A stretch of 64,000 bases of DNA from Gnetum montanum (Eukaryota; Streptophyta; Gnetopsida; Gnetales; Gnetaceae), in assembly GCA_015680685.1 (NCBI GenBank), contig MNCI01028834.1, forward strand, positions 91,137 through 155,136. The letters run 5' to 3'. Below are positions 1-11,671 of this stretch, piece after piece. Position numbers and translations under genes: made by a program. Numbering within the stretch: position 1 is the first letter of the stretch; each line of letters starts with the position of its first letter. Below the pieces are notes generated by a model. That model was not told where the DNA came from and did not search any database. It saw only the letters and a list, made by a program, of their open reading frames with translations.

Positions 1-1444
1 TAACTATTGAGTCTATTTGGAGGTATATGGGCCTTGGTGTTGCCAGAGACCAGCAAGCACCTAAATCTTGTTCTTGGACACTCGTTGGTGGTTGCGTCCC
101 AAACGGTCGCCAACACTATGTAAGTGGATCCTCCCCATAGTAGGCTAATGCCCTTTTTGCCCTTGCATAACCTCAAATAAGGAGTCTATGGGCCCCATAA
201 TCAATTTAATGATCATGATAGACAAGTTAAAGACCAACCCAAAAGAACCCATTCAAGAATCCCAACACATCAAACTAAGACATAGAGCATAACATAGAAC
301 TTGGTAGTGAAGTGAGTTACAGTAATATGGATGGATGATAGAGAAGATGGAATGAAGTTCCAAATTAAGTTCATAAGAAGTCCCTTCTAGAATTTGTGAT
401 TTAAATGACCCGATAAGTTCCATCCTCAGTCCAGACCAAAACCATCCACTTTCAATGACTTCGCATTGTCACTCTAAGATTGATCCATGCACTCAAGACA
501 CAAGAGTGTCCCCACAAGATAGCAATGATTCCACAAAGAGGAGATAGAGGAGTAGGAAGTGAGAGAGATAGGGGGCCTTATTTAGAGGCAACCTTCAAGC
601 ATAGGTGCATGTCTTTTGAGTTCCATAACTAGTTCTTATAGCCCATTTATTTGTCCAAGGGGTGTGCTTTAAATTCTCATTATTTTTTTTCTTTTTTTAA
701 AATGGGAACCACAACATGTAAGGACTTATTTGTGTAGAAGGGGTGTACTTTGAATTCCCAATGATTTTTTGTTTTTTTTTCTTCTGAATGATGGGAATCA
801 CACCATGCAATGATGCTATTTGTCTTCCTTTCATTGGATGGTATGGAAGTGTAAGAAGTCTACATAAAACACTTAATCACTCAAGTAAAAAGAATAGGAC
901 AAAGAGAATTGAGTCCCTTGAAATCATACCATTTACAAACCTTTGAATCCTTCCTAATTCTAGAACTACCAGGTCACTAATTGATTAAAAGTTCTTTTAA
1001 TGAAAAAGAGATCTCAAATTCCTAGAACAAGGAAAACCATAGAGTTCATTGGATGGGCGAATGACATAACCTCACTACTTTTTCCATAAAAAATAAACCA
1101 TGTCAAATTCATCACACATCAGAATTCAAAAATAGAAACTAGACATCAACAATCACTCATTAAGCACAAATCATCATTAGTAAATAGTAACAACGACACT
1201 ATTTCCTATGATAATAAAGCAAATTTATTAGCAAAAATAAGAAAATATCATACTTAAATAAAACAAAACGAAGTAAAATATATCAGAAAATGTAAAAATA
1301 GTCAAGAAAGTTCAAAAAGTATTAGAGATGGTGTAAAATTAGAAAAATTTAAAAAAATCAAGAATTTGTAAAATAAAGAACTTGTAAAAATCAAGAATAT
1401 TAAAAACAAAAAGGAGAAAAATCGAGAGCCAATTTGATGGTTAG
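1..1444 (-). mobile_element. Element B, 3' noncoding block (left fragment, runs off window)
   Basis: This stretch aligns by eye with the noncoding block of element A near 3180-4300. For example, the phrase around 125-200 (gtggatcc, then aggct, then atgccctttt, then gagtctat) recurs at 3185-3250. It is the part of element B that follows pol on the minus strand. The rest of B resumes at 11672, on the other side of element A. No coding potential is visible. The 3' LTR of B must lie left of base 1. Confidence 0.7.
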
Positions 1445-2414
1445 TGATGAGACGCGAGGTACCCCTATGCTCAACCATATGAATATGAGCGTTTCATGCA
1501 TGATTCAGTCAAATTATAAGAACTAAGTGCCTATGCGCCTTTGTGGAACAAGGATAGGTTGATTGATCGTTGTCTTCCCAAACTTACTTGTATGTCATGA
1601 TTGTATGGTTAAGTAAGCTTGAGGCATATGATTTTTATATCTTTTATGTTTTTATGTCCTATGCTACTAGAGAAAGAGAGAGAGATAAGTGATTAATTTA
1701 ACTTAACTACTGATTAACTAGGCTTTTACTAATCCTAACACTAGTATCTATTCTCACTTGCCGTACACATCCTGAACTAGTGCACCACTACTGGGATTAC
1801 CAAATGCTAATCATTACTGGGTTACCAATCATTACACACATTCTCAAAGAAATCGTACTAAGTGTAATTTAATGATTTACTTAATTGATCAAAATGAATT
1901 TTTGAGATAATAATAGAAATGTAAAGTGCATAAAATAAAATAAATGCAGAAGAAAATAAAATAAAATAAATGTGTAATTAAACAAATCTCAAGTGCTGTA
2001 AGGATGAATCAAAGAGCTCGTATTTATTGCCATACATAAGGTGTGCTCAAGTACACAATGCTTGAATAAAGATCCATCCACACTTCGACCTTCTGTTGCA
2101 GGCACTTGAAAAATACTCTAACCTTCAAACAGACTACAAGAGTTTCTCTACTTGAATCCTACAAGACTCCTTCTCCCAATTGTGCACCTCATCACTGTAT
2201 TTATAGGCTTGGGAGAAACTACTCTAATAATTAGAGTAACTAGTATTAGAATAACTGCTAAAGAAATCGCTAAAGTAACCACTCTAATAATTAGAATAAC
2301 TACTAAAGAAATTGTAGAGTAACCAATATAATAATTAGAATAATTGCTAAATAAATCGTTAGAGTAACCACTCTAATAATTAGAATAACTACTAGAGTAA
2401 CTGCTTTTTTATCA
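1445..2414 (-). repeat. Element A 3' LTR
   Basis: On the plus strand it begins TGATGAG and ends TTTTATCA. It matches 10615-11671 over most of its length, for instance the run from cctatgcgcc at 1532 and the segment gaggcatatgatttttatat at 1621. The U3 part (2216-2405) is an array of imperfect repeats of about 46 bp. It has fewer units than the 5' LTR. A polypurine-like tract adjoins it at 2415-2434. Confidence 0.85.
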
Positions 2415-2434
2415 TACTCCCATGACTAAATGAA
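2415..2434 (-). other. Polypurine tract of element A
   Basis: On the minus strand the sequence reads CATTTAGTCATGGGAGTA and is followed directly by the LTR start. Position and G-run fit the plus-strand primer of an LTR retrotransposon. Similar G-rich boxes occur beside the 3' LTRs of D and E. Confidence 0.6.
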
Positions 2435-2615
2435 AACTTGTCCTCAAGTTCCTTACAAAATATTGGGAAGGTATGGGATTATTGACTAACTGAAAATTGA
2501 CTGTGGAATGGGATGATAGACTCAACATGCCCAATGAATGGATCAATAAATATATTACAACATTAGTGTTTATTACCATTGTGGTAAACACTTGTACATA
2601 AATGACATCCAAGCC

Positions 2616-2882
2616 TTATTTGGTAGCTTGAAGAGAAAGAGAGAGAAAGAAGATGAAGCATGTTGCTGCCAATGCTAAGATTGCACCTGCTATTGTGTAT
2701 CCATAGCCATGCCACCAAACTTGCTCCATTCATAAATGCTTCAATTTTTGTCCATCCTGAGTGCTTCCTCTAAGCCTAGTCCATGTATGATCGCCATCTA
2801 CACACACAACATAGTCACAAATGAGCAAGGATAGATAATCCACAATGTAGTTGATACCTTGCCTCGATATGAAGTGCATTGG
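2616..2882 (-). pseudogene. Short ORF with C-terminal hydrophobic segment before the 3' LTR of element A
   Basis: On the minus strand a reading frame of about 88 codons starts near 2882 and ends at a TAA at 2616-2618. One in-frame TGA lies just before the Met codon at 2729. The last 37 residues begin MEQVWWHGYGY and contain a hydrophobic stretch of about 20 residues (AGAILALAATCFIFF core) close to the C-terminus, as in a tail-anchored or envelope-type membrane segment. Athila-type plant retroelements often carry an env-like ORF at this place, which is the main reason to mention it. No homology to a named envelope protein is recognised, and the upstream part is broken by stops. It could be a chance ORF. 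Confidence 0.35.
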
Positions 2883-4310
2883 CTAAGTTGTGGTTATGGT
2901 ATAAACTAGTTCAAAGATTTATCACTAGCAACTACCCAAGGTGTAGAGGTTAGGCAATTAGTAAAATGGAAAAAATTGAAAAATCTATGCCAGGGCCCCC
3001 CACAAGTAAGAGCGAACCTCTGGTAGCTATAAGATGAAAAAACACGAGGAACAAGAAAGATGAAAAATGTCAATGGCAATGCCAATAAAATGGATGTCAT
3101 GGATGAGGATGAAACAAGAAATGATTGATTATAGAAAATGTTTAAGGGATAGAAATTAATAATTGCACCAAAAAGAAATGTCAATGGATCCTTCCCAAAG
3201 CAGGCTCATGCCCTTTATGCCTTGACAAACCCACAAACCAAAGAGTCTGTAGGCTCTAGGAATGTCATTTGGAAGCAAGAGTTAAAAACTTACCCACAAG
3301 AATTCACCAAAGAAAAATAATGCATTAACCTAGAATGGACTAATGATAAAACTGGCAATGAGGTGCAAAATCGGAAGAAATATGGAGAGGAGAGAATAGA
3401 ATGGAATCTTAAGAACAAGGTTGTGTAAAGCCCCTTGTGTATTTCATGGTTAAGATAACTGAGTAAAACTCATCCCAAATCCATACTCAAACCAACCATA
3501 TTTAGTGACCTCGCATCAATACACTTGGCCAATTCATCCTCTTGAAGCAACAAGAATGCTTTCACAAAGAGCCACCACTATTCTAAGGAGAGCGAGATGG
3601 AGAAGTAGGAAGTGAGAAAGGGCCTTAGTTAGAGGGAACCTTCAGGAATGGGTGGCACGTCTTTCCAATTCCATAACCAGTGCTTGTAGCCCATATTGCT
3701 TTATTATGTCTAAGGGGTATGTTTTGAATTCTCACTTTAGTGTTTTCTTTTTTTATGTTTATGCATGAGAGCCACACCATGCACAAACTTATTTTTATTC
3801 ACTCAGCTTCCTAATATTTGAACAATGTCAAAATGGTGGAATACCCAAGAAAAAGCATCCAAACACCCAAGAGAATTGCAAGCATAAATGCATTAAATCC
3901 CCTTGAGGTCACACCCTTTTCATCCTTTGAGTCTTTCCTTAGTTTGAAAAGTACCCAACCACCAATTCATTAACAAGTTTACTTAGAAAAATGGGATTGT
4001 ATAGTTCTAAGACAAAGGAGATCATAGACTTGTATGGATGAGTGGACAGTGTGGACTCATTGCCTGTTTTACCAAAAGAACCATACCTTAATATCAGCAT
4101 CATAATTCAAAGGTTAAAACCAAGCATTAGCAATCAATATGATATAATTAAATCCACCATCATAAGCACTTATTATATGATCAATAAAAGTAAATCAAGC
4201 AAACAAATAAATAGTAAAAACATAAAAAATGGTGTAAAAGAATAACAAAATTTGAAAGAATGTGTAAAACAAAAATTCAAAAAGAACTGAAGGCCTAGAA
4301 TGGTTAGCAT
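2883..4310 (-). other. Element A noncoding block between pol and the 3' end
   Basis: AT-rich sequence with no supported gene. It is shared with element B (1-1444) and, in rearranged positions, with D (about 24950-26500) and E (about 46400-48300). A recurring landmark is a box near 3185-3250 containing ggatccttcc and gagtctgtaggct. Short ORFs here are accidental. Confidence 0.6.
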
Positions 4311-7300
4311 AGGTGGCCATCTCCCCCATGACTAAGTTGGAAGGAGGAGATCTAAAATAATGAGCAAGGTTGTCCATCAAGAGAGGTAGCATGTGTACTG
4401 GCTATCCTAAGCTCCTAGAAAGGTTTGGTTTGTTGCATGTTGACCAAAATTTTCTTATCCGGGCTCTCAAGTTTGTATATTGTCATGACCCCTAAAGGAA
4501 AAGTTACATAAATAATATAAGGTCCTTCCTACAGTGTTTGAAATTTAGTACGTTATGGCACATGTGTGGGATTCCAATAGAGAACCTTATCTCCTAGCTA
4601 ATATTTAACTTTATTAATTCTTAGGTCATGACATTATTTATTGAAGGCCTTGTGCAATTTGTTAGATGACAGGGCAGCTAATTGATTTTCCTCTAGCAAG
4701 TTAAGGGCAACTAACTATTGTTTCTGTGCTAGATCAAGGTGAAGGTTGAGGTCACATGCCATGGATAGTATACAGAGCTCAATTTGAATGGGAAGCATTG
4801 GTAATTTACCATACACTAACTCATAGGGAGAGTAGCCTGTAGGGAGCTTCCATGTGGAGCGGTATGCCCAAAGAGCATCATTCAGTTTAGTGCTCTAGTC
4901 TCACCTAAAATTGCTAATAGCTCTTGTCAATATCTTCATAACCTCCCTGTTGGTGACTTCTGCTTAACCATTCACTTGAGGGTGGTATGGTGTAGTCAAT
5001 TTATACTCAACCCCTAAGTGTTGCATTAATTTCCAAAACGTTGCACCTATGAAGTATGTACCATTTTCTGAAATAAGTGGACATGGCACACCAAACCTAT
5101 TTATGATTTGTTGTTGAACAAATTGTGTAGCTATAGATGATGTACAATCTTTAACAGTAGCTTCTTAAGCACAATTTGTTTAGTAATCAACGGCAACAAT
5201 AATATAAAATTTTCCATTGGATATTGGTGTAATTGGCCCTATAAAATCAATTCCCCAAATGTCAAAGGGTTCTAATAGTTAAATCCATTTTTGTAGACCC
5301 TCCATTCTAGCATTCATTCCCCTGTCACATTGATAGCACTCACAAGATTGGACGAAATGATGGGCATCCCAAAATAATGTAGGCCAATAATATCCTACAA
5401 GCATGATCTTAATCGTTGTTCATCTCCCAGTGTAATGATCCCCACAAGAACCCTCATGAGCATCTTGAAGAACTTGCAATTGATCTATATCATGAATACA
5501 CCATTGAACTAAGCCATCGTGACATACTTTGTAAAGTTTCCCATTAATCTCCATAAAGTACTTGGCTTGGTGAAGAAACTTTTGTTTCTTCTTAAGGTTT
5601 AAATCTTGTGGTGTTTGTTGGGTGAGGAGATAGGTAAGAATGCTACTGTACCAATTTATCTCCATGGGTTATTGATTATTCACTACACCAACAAAGAGAA
5701 ATTCATCATGGAAATGATCAAAAATTGGATACTCATCCTCTTTGTTATCCCATCATAACTGAGATAAATGATCAGCAACTACATTCTCGGTGTCCTTATG
5801 ATCGATCATTGTTAAATCAAACTCTTGTAAGATTACAAGCCATCATATGATATGAGGGCTTACCATTGGCTTATTCATGAGGAACCAAATTGCACTATGA
5901 TCTATATGTATATATACTTTATATCCTAATACATAGTGTCTAAACTTTTCTAGTGCAAACACTACAACCATTAATTCTTTTTCTATGGTAGTGTAGTTAA
6001 GTTGTGCACCAGCGATACTTCTACTTGCACAGTGGATGTAATAAGGACACTTCTAGTCATCTAACTATGTAAGTATGGCTCCTAAAGCATAGTTGGATGC
6101 ATCTGTCATGATATGGAATGGTTTGAACTAGTCAGGAGTTTGGAAAGCTAATTTGCATTTCCTGGTCCACTCGAAAGGTACATCCTTTTTCATTAATTCC
6201 ACCAATGGTTTGGAAACCTTTGAAAAGTTCTTAATAAATCTCCTATAGTAGCTAGTATGTCCAAAGAATGATCAAATATCTTTAATAGTTTCCGGTTGAT
6301 AGGTAATTCCTTGGATAATTTTGATTTTCTCAGGTCTACCTCTATCCCTGTGTGTAAGATTTTATGCCCAAGTACTACACCTTCTTGGACCATCAAATAG
6401 CTTTTCTACTAGTTGAGCCTCAAATTGGTTTCTACACATCTTTTTAACACTTACTCCAACTAGTCTAAGGCTTGATCAAAAGTTTCTCCATAAGCGAAGA
6501 AGTCATCCATAAAGACATCCATGCCATTCCCTATCTGCTATTGGAATATGCTTATAACTAGTCATTGAAATGTTGTAGGGGCATTGTTCAAGCCAAACAA
6601 CATCTGTTCATATGTGAACATTCCCCAAGGATTGGTGAACATAGTTTTGGCTTGGTCTTCTAAGGATATTTGTATTTGGTTATATCACTATATCCATCTA
6701 GAAAACTGTAATAGTGATGCCCTTTGATGGTTTCTAAGACTTTCTCGACAAATGGCAATGGAAAGTGATCTTTGAATGTTGCCATATTTAGTAATTTGAA
6801 ATCTATGCACACCCTCCATTTGCCTCCCTTTTTAGGCATAATAACTAAGGGGCTAACCCATTTGCTATCAGCAATGGGTATATGAACCTAGCCTTGAGAA
6901 GCTATTTGATTTCTTCCTTAACTACTTACTTCAGCTTAGGGTTCAATCGCCTCTATGGTTGTCTTCAAGGCTTCATGGAGGGGTCAGTGTAAATTCCATG
7001 TTGTCATATCCTAGGATCTATTCCAGTTAATTTGGGATATGACCAAGTGAAGGCTTCCAACCATTTATTTATTACCTTCAACAATTCTTCTTTTTGTTGA
7101 GGAGCAAGCTTAGTGTTGATAATTACCGATTTTCTAGTTTTAAGGAACATGTACTCCATACTAGTGGGTAATGGTTTCAGCTTAAGGGGCTCTTGCTTAA
7201 ATTTCTCAAGGATTTCCAACTTCCTCCAATTGATATTTTCAAGGTTAAGACTTGGAAGTTGGTGGTGGATTTTCTCAAACCCTCAGTTGGTTCCATGTAT

Positions 7301-7850
7301 ATGAGTGAACTACTTTCTTGATCAGTTGTCAGCCACTGGGTGTCTTCCTGTTATGTGGCTATTACATATAGGCATCTTTGTATGTTAATCACTTGTGCAC
7401 ACTGATTGCATGCAGGCAATGCTAAACTTTGCACAAACCATGACCTCTGCATGCAATTACACCCTATGTCACTGTATGCAATGCATGAAAATTTCTTCTT
7501 CTTGATCTTTCTGAATGTATTTTCTTTTGATATTTCTAGGGAAAGATCGTGGATTCCTAGGTGTGCATCGATGGTACTTAGCCATGCTCTTCCCATTATG
7601 ATTGGGAAGTCCCCCTTACCATTGTTTACCTCAATCACTAGGAAGTCAACTAGGTACAACCACCCACAAATAGTGGTAACAATATCTTCCACTAGTCCCA
7701 ATGGGACAATGATGGACTAGTCAGCCAACTCTAGACGGTTGTTAATCTTTTTCAATGGGGGTAGGTTCCAGGCCTTGTACATTTCTTGAGAAATCAAGTT
7801 GACACTGGAACTTGAATCCAAAAGAGCCTTACATGGCACATTTCCAACAA
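4311..7850 (-). pseudogene. pol: Element A pol: protease, reverse transcriptase, RNase H, integrase (decayed)
   Basis: Read leftward on the minus strand. A protease-end region with GRAWLSTIDAHLGI lies at about 7570-7610. The reverse transcriptase N-terminal part has FTWSYPKLTGIDP near 7020-7070, and the catalytic box FMDD lies at about 6493-6505. An RNase H region spans about 5700-6190. The integrase has a zinc-finger region with a C-x-C-x-x-C cluster near 5320, the core motif DIWGIDFIGP near 5240-5270, and a GPY-type C-terminal module near 4520. The order PR-RT-RH-IN is that of Ty3/gypsy, and the RT/IN wording is closest to Athila-like elements as I know them. Several frame changes and stops break it. 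One stop (TAA near 5280) stands where element B keeps a Gln codon. Confidence 0.82.
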
Positions 7851-7899
7851 TTTGTAAGTATATCATAGGACTCCCAGGATTAGAGAATTTCCTAGCAAG

Positions 7900-10478
7900 G
7901 TGGCCAACTTTGATCTAATCAGCGACAGCATATGTTAGCATGTCTGTATGCATTAAGTGCAGTGATTGGGTTGAAATGGGCTCCAAAGTTTTGATCATAC
8001 TAAGGCATCTAAGGAATTAGCTACTTGTGATTACAAGGGCTTGGTTGGACTATTAATTCTAAAAAAAGTTCTTTTCGTCATGTGTTTGTTGGAACCAATA
8101 GTAGGTTGAGAGTTAACAACCCTCATGGCGTTACGTTGCTACAACTAAGTAGGGATTTCACCTTACATTGCGGGAGCAGGTGCTAGTGGAGCTCTTGGTG
8201 GATGAGGTGTGGCTAGATGAGAAGGATGATATGATTGTGGAATACAACCTTTAGAAGAAGGAGTCCCATAATACTCGTGGGCTTGGTAGTGAGGTTGAGG
8301 AGTGATGTGACTAGTAGAGTCATGTGGGGAGATTGGCTACTACATGTAATATCCATACGGGTTAGGTTGCCAATAAGGATACTGTTGCCTTGGTGGTGGA
8401 ATTCCCCATTATTGTGGGTGCTACCACTATTGATATTTCTCAATCAATTATGGTGAAGTTCCACCAGGATAATATGTTAAGGGTTGGTGGAACTGCCTTG
8501 GGTTATATTAAGGATAAGGTAACCTTTGGGGTGTTTACCTTTTCTTTAATCGTGGGTTGAGTGCATACATTCCAGACTCCTACAAATGTGAGATTACAAG
8601 GCAACATCCCTTAGGATGGTCATATTGACATATCTCACGTCCACTATCATTATCTGTTTTCAAATCCACAACCTCTTTATGATGGAAACTTTGTCCTTAC
8701 CCTTAATACGTGCATGTTCAGCTTCTCTCTTTTTCCTTTTTTCATGATCACTACCTTGCTCTCTAGACTCCTCTACTATTTTAAGAACAATTTAAAATCT
8801 ATTGTCTAGAGAATCCCACATTTGGTCTAATGTTTTCCAAAACTTCTAATGTCATCTTTTGGATAGGCAATGTTTTCCTATTCACTATCTCTTCAAGTGG
8901 TGACGCTTCTTCATCCTCACAAAATCTTACTCCCCTCTTCCGGAGGGAAGGATCTCGATTATACTCTTCTACACTTTCTCTCTTCCATAGTTCACCTTGT
9001 TCCTTAGCAACTTGCTCCAATAGTCTTTGAATTTGATGGGACCTAAGCTCGAATAGTCTTCCTTGGGCATAAGTCCCAAAGGTTCTTCTCATTTCATGCC
9101 TAAGCCCATCTACGAGATGGCGCAGTTGATCCCTTTGCGAATAACCATGGCCAAGACAATAATGTAATAGTGCATAGTATCAGCCCATGGCAACATCCAA
9201 GGGTTCATGTCCTCCTTGTTTCCAGCCTTGGATTTTCGTTCGCAAGTTAGACACTCAGGAGTACATTTGGTACTTGTCATTAAATAGTTCTAACATAGTA
9301 CTCCACCTACGAATGGATTCCAATTCTAAATATTGGTACTAGCTTTCTGCTTCTTTAAATAATGTACATGGGAACAACTTAAGTTTTTTTCATTCATTCT
9401 CTATGTTCTATAAGGCACATGCATCATGCAATTCTTGTAAATGATTCTGAGGATAAACGTTGTATCCCCCTTCAAATCGTGGGATGTTTTTCATATCTAA
9501 TCTCTTGATCCTACTATCTTTTTGATGCCTTGTTGGAATTCTAACAGCCTCAATTATGTCCAACATACATCAAGTAGTGAGTAGGGGTTCATCATGATCA
9601 TCTTGTCTATCGTGTCTATGATGCCTACGTTGTTCCCTACTCGCCCTTCTTCTATGTCGTGACTCTCTAAAGTGCCCTCGTCCCCTTTCTTGGCTATTTC
9701 GTCTATGACTTCCACTTTGCCTACCTTTATCCCCATGGTATTTTTCTTTATGATCACATCTAGATATTGAAGGAGATGGTGAAGGAGATGATGAAGCTGA
9801 AGAAGAAGGAGAACCATCACCATGATGGTGTCTGCTACCTTCTCTTCTACGGTCTTAGTCCCAATCACGATTACAATCAGAATGTCCACCTTTATCATCA
9901 GTTTGTATCCATTTTTTAGATCCTTTGTGCCCATGGGTATCAGAACTTGGGTTATGAATAGTGGAATAAAGGTTCTGATACACAACCCCTTAGCCAAAGT
10001 CTAGGGGAGAAACATCGTTATGTGGGTAACTGCCTGAGGTAGGTTCACCACCTACATTTTCTCTTAAGATGTGTGGGACATCTTGGGATCACTTACCCTT
10101 CAAAGACTTATCATGCCTCTCCTGTTGTAAGTTCCTTTGATGTTGTGCCTCTATGAAACAGTATTCTCTTGAGTCATGATCTTGCACAACATATTTTGCA
10201 TGTAAGTATAGCATGCAAATTCATGTGAGAGCATGAAGAAGCATGCTCAGGACTAAACGATTAGAAGGTAACACTATGTTACCTTCTAAGTCTTGCCAAC
10301 GTAGTTGTTCATCTTGATGGTAGATAAAGGTGAATTCTAGTATATACTCATTGAGATGAATATATACCACTTGAACTTGTTGAGGGACTGGTACATCAAT
10401 GTCATATGTATTACGCCACCGACTATTTCCTATTTTATACCTAGGTGGTGAGATGCTTTCGTACTAAAAAGGAGACAC
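7900..10478 (-). pseudogene. gag: Element A gag (decayed, start codon changed to GTG)
   Basis: The frame opens at 10478 with GTG-TCT-CCT, where the relative B has ATG-TCT (17469). It shows an N-terminal block with VVYIHLNEY then EFTFIYHQDEQLRWQDLEGN (about 10260-10380). Next is a long Ser/Arg/His-rich stretch (about 9590-9850), then the helical capsid-like region, including MRRTFGTYAQGRLFELRSH at 9092 leftward. A zinc knuckle remnant REICQYDHPKGCC lies near 8600-8640, its first Cys replaced by Arg. The leader from the LTR is 137 bp. Stops and frame changes make it non-functional. The N-terminal block is shared with B and C but not with D, E or H. Confidence 0.78.
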
Positions 10479-10595
10479 ACTTATCTATTCAATGTGCAAT
10501 GTATTCTTGTTTATTATTTTCTCAACCAACCCTAAGGGTTCGTTTTGACAATGTGAATGATTTTCTCTATTCTAGTGAGCACACAAATAACTAAG

Positions 10596-10613
10596 TCCCC
10601 GGCAACGGTGCCA
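10596..10613 (-). other. Primer binding site of element A
   Basis: The minus strand reads TGGCACCGTTGCCGGGGA, one base after the LTR end CTCATCA. From knowledge of the family this resembles the complement of the 3' end of plant tRNA-Asp, the primer reported for Athila-type elements. Confidence 0.8.
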
Positions 10614-10614
10614 A

Positions 10615-11671
10615 TGATGAGCGGTGAGGTACCCCTATGTTCAACCATGTGACTACCAGCACTTCATGCATGATCTGGTCGAATTCAAAGGACTAAGTGC
10701 CTATGCGCCTTTTTGGAACAAGGATAGGTTGATTGATTGTTGTCTTCCCAAACTTACTTGTATGTCACAAATGTATGGTTAAGTAAGCTTGAGGCATATG
10801 ATTTTTATATCTTTTATGTTTTTATTTCCTATGCTACTAGAGAAAGAGAGAGATAACTAAGTGACTAATTTAACTTAACTACTGATTAACTAGGCTTTAA
10901 CTAATCCTAACACGAGTATCCGTTCTTACTTACCATACACATCTTGAACCAGTGCAACACTACCAGGATTACCAAACACTAATCATTACTGGGTTACCAA
11001 GTGTTACACACATCCTCGAAGCCATCGTACTAAGTGTAATTTAACAATTTTCTTAATTGATCAAAATGAATTGCTATGCTAATAACAGAAATGTAAAGTG
11101 CATAAAATAAAATAAATGCATAAGAAAATAAAATAAGAGAAATGTGTAAGAAAATAAATCTCAAGTGCTACAAGGATGAATCAAAGAGCTCATCTTTATT
11201 ACCATACACAAGGTGTGCTCAGATACACAATTCTTGAATAAGGATCCATCCTAACTTCGACCTCCCGCTGCAAGCACTTGGAAAATACTCTAACCTTCAA
11301 ACATACTACAAGAGTTTCACTACTTGACTCCTACAAGACTCCTCCTAATTGTACGCCTAGGAACTGTATTTATAGGCTTGGAAGCAACTACTCTAATAAT
11401 TAGAATAACTACTAAAGAAAACACTAGAGTAACCACTCTAATAATTAGAATAACTGCTAAAGAAATGACTAGAGTAACCACTTTAATAATTATAATAACT
11501 ACTAGGGTAACCGCTCTCATCATATCACTAGAGTAAGCACTCTAATAATTAGAATAACTGCTAAAGAAATCGCTAGAGTAACCACTCTAATAATTAGAAT
11601 AACTGCTAAAGAAACTACTAGAGTAACCACTCTAATAATTAGAATAACTACTAGAGTAACCGCTCTCATCA
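10615..11671 (-). repeat. Element A 5' LTR with U3 tandem array
   Basis: On the plus strand it runs TGATGAGCGG...CTCTCATCA. A TATAAATA box on the minus strand (11367-11374) marks the promoter. U3 (11390-11671) holds six imperfect units of about 46 bp, each with AGAGTAACCACTCT, itself a short inverted repeat. An internal copy of the terminus (CTCTCATCA near 11514-11525) shows that the last 146 bp or so arose by duplication, which explains why this LTR is longer than its partner. Confidence 0.85.

Larger units (their letters stand above)
1445..11671 (-). mobile_element. Element A: complete but decayed Ty3/gypsy (Athila-like) retrotransposon nested in element B
   Basis: Two direct LTRs (1445-2414 and 10615-11671) bracket an internal region read on the minus strand in the order PBS, gag, protease, reverse transcriptase, RNase H, integrase, noncoding block, short hydrophobic ORF, polypurine tract. 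The flanking pentamers GTTAG (1440-1444) and GTTAA (11672-11676) look like a target duplication with one mismatch. Sequence on either side joins into the continuous post-pol sequence of element B: compare 11676-11710 with 4308-4340. All ORFs are broken, so the copy is inactive. Confidence 0.85.

Noticed and set aside
9554-9997. 147-codon minus-strand ORF rich in Met, Ile and Val
   Set aside because: Out of frame with element A gag, whose true frame here is Arg/Ser/His-rich and continues on both sides.
10596-10613. tRNA gene fragment
   Set aside because: Only 18 bases match the complement of a tRNA 3' end and they sit beside an LTR. This is a primer binding site.
11320-11536. Val/Ile-Thr repetitive ORFs
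   Set aside because: Translations of the repeat array of about 46 bp in the A LTR.
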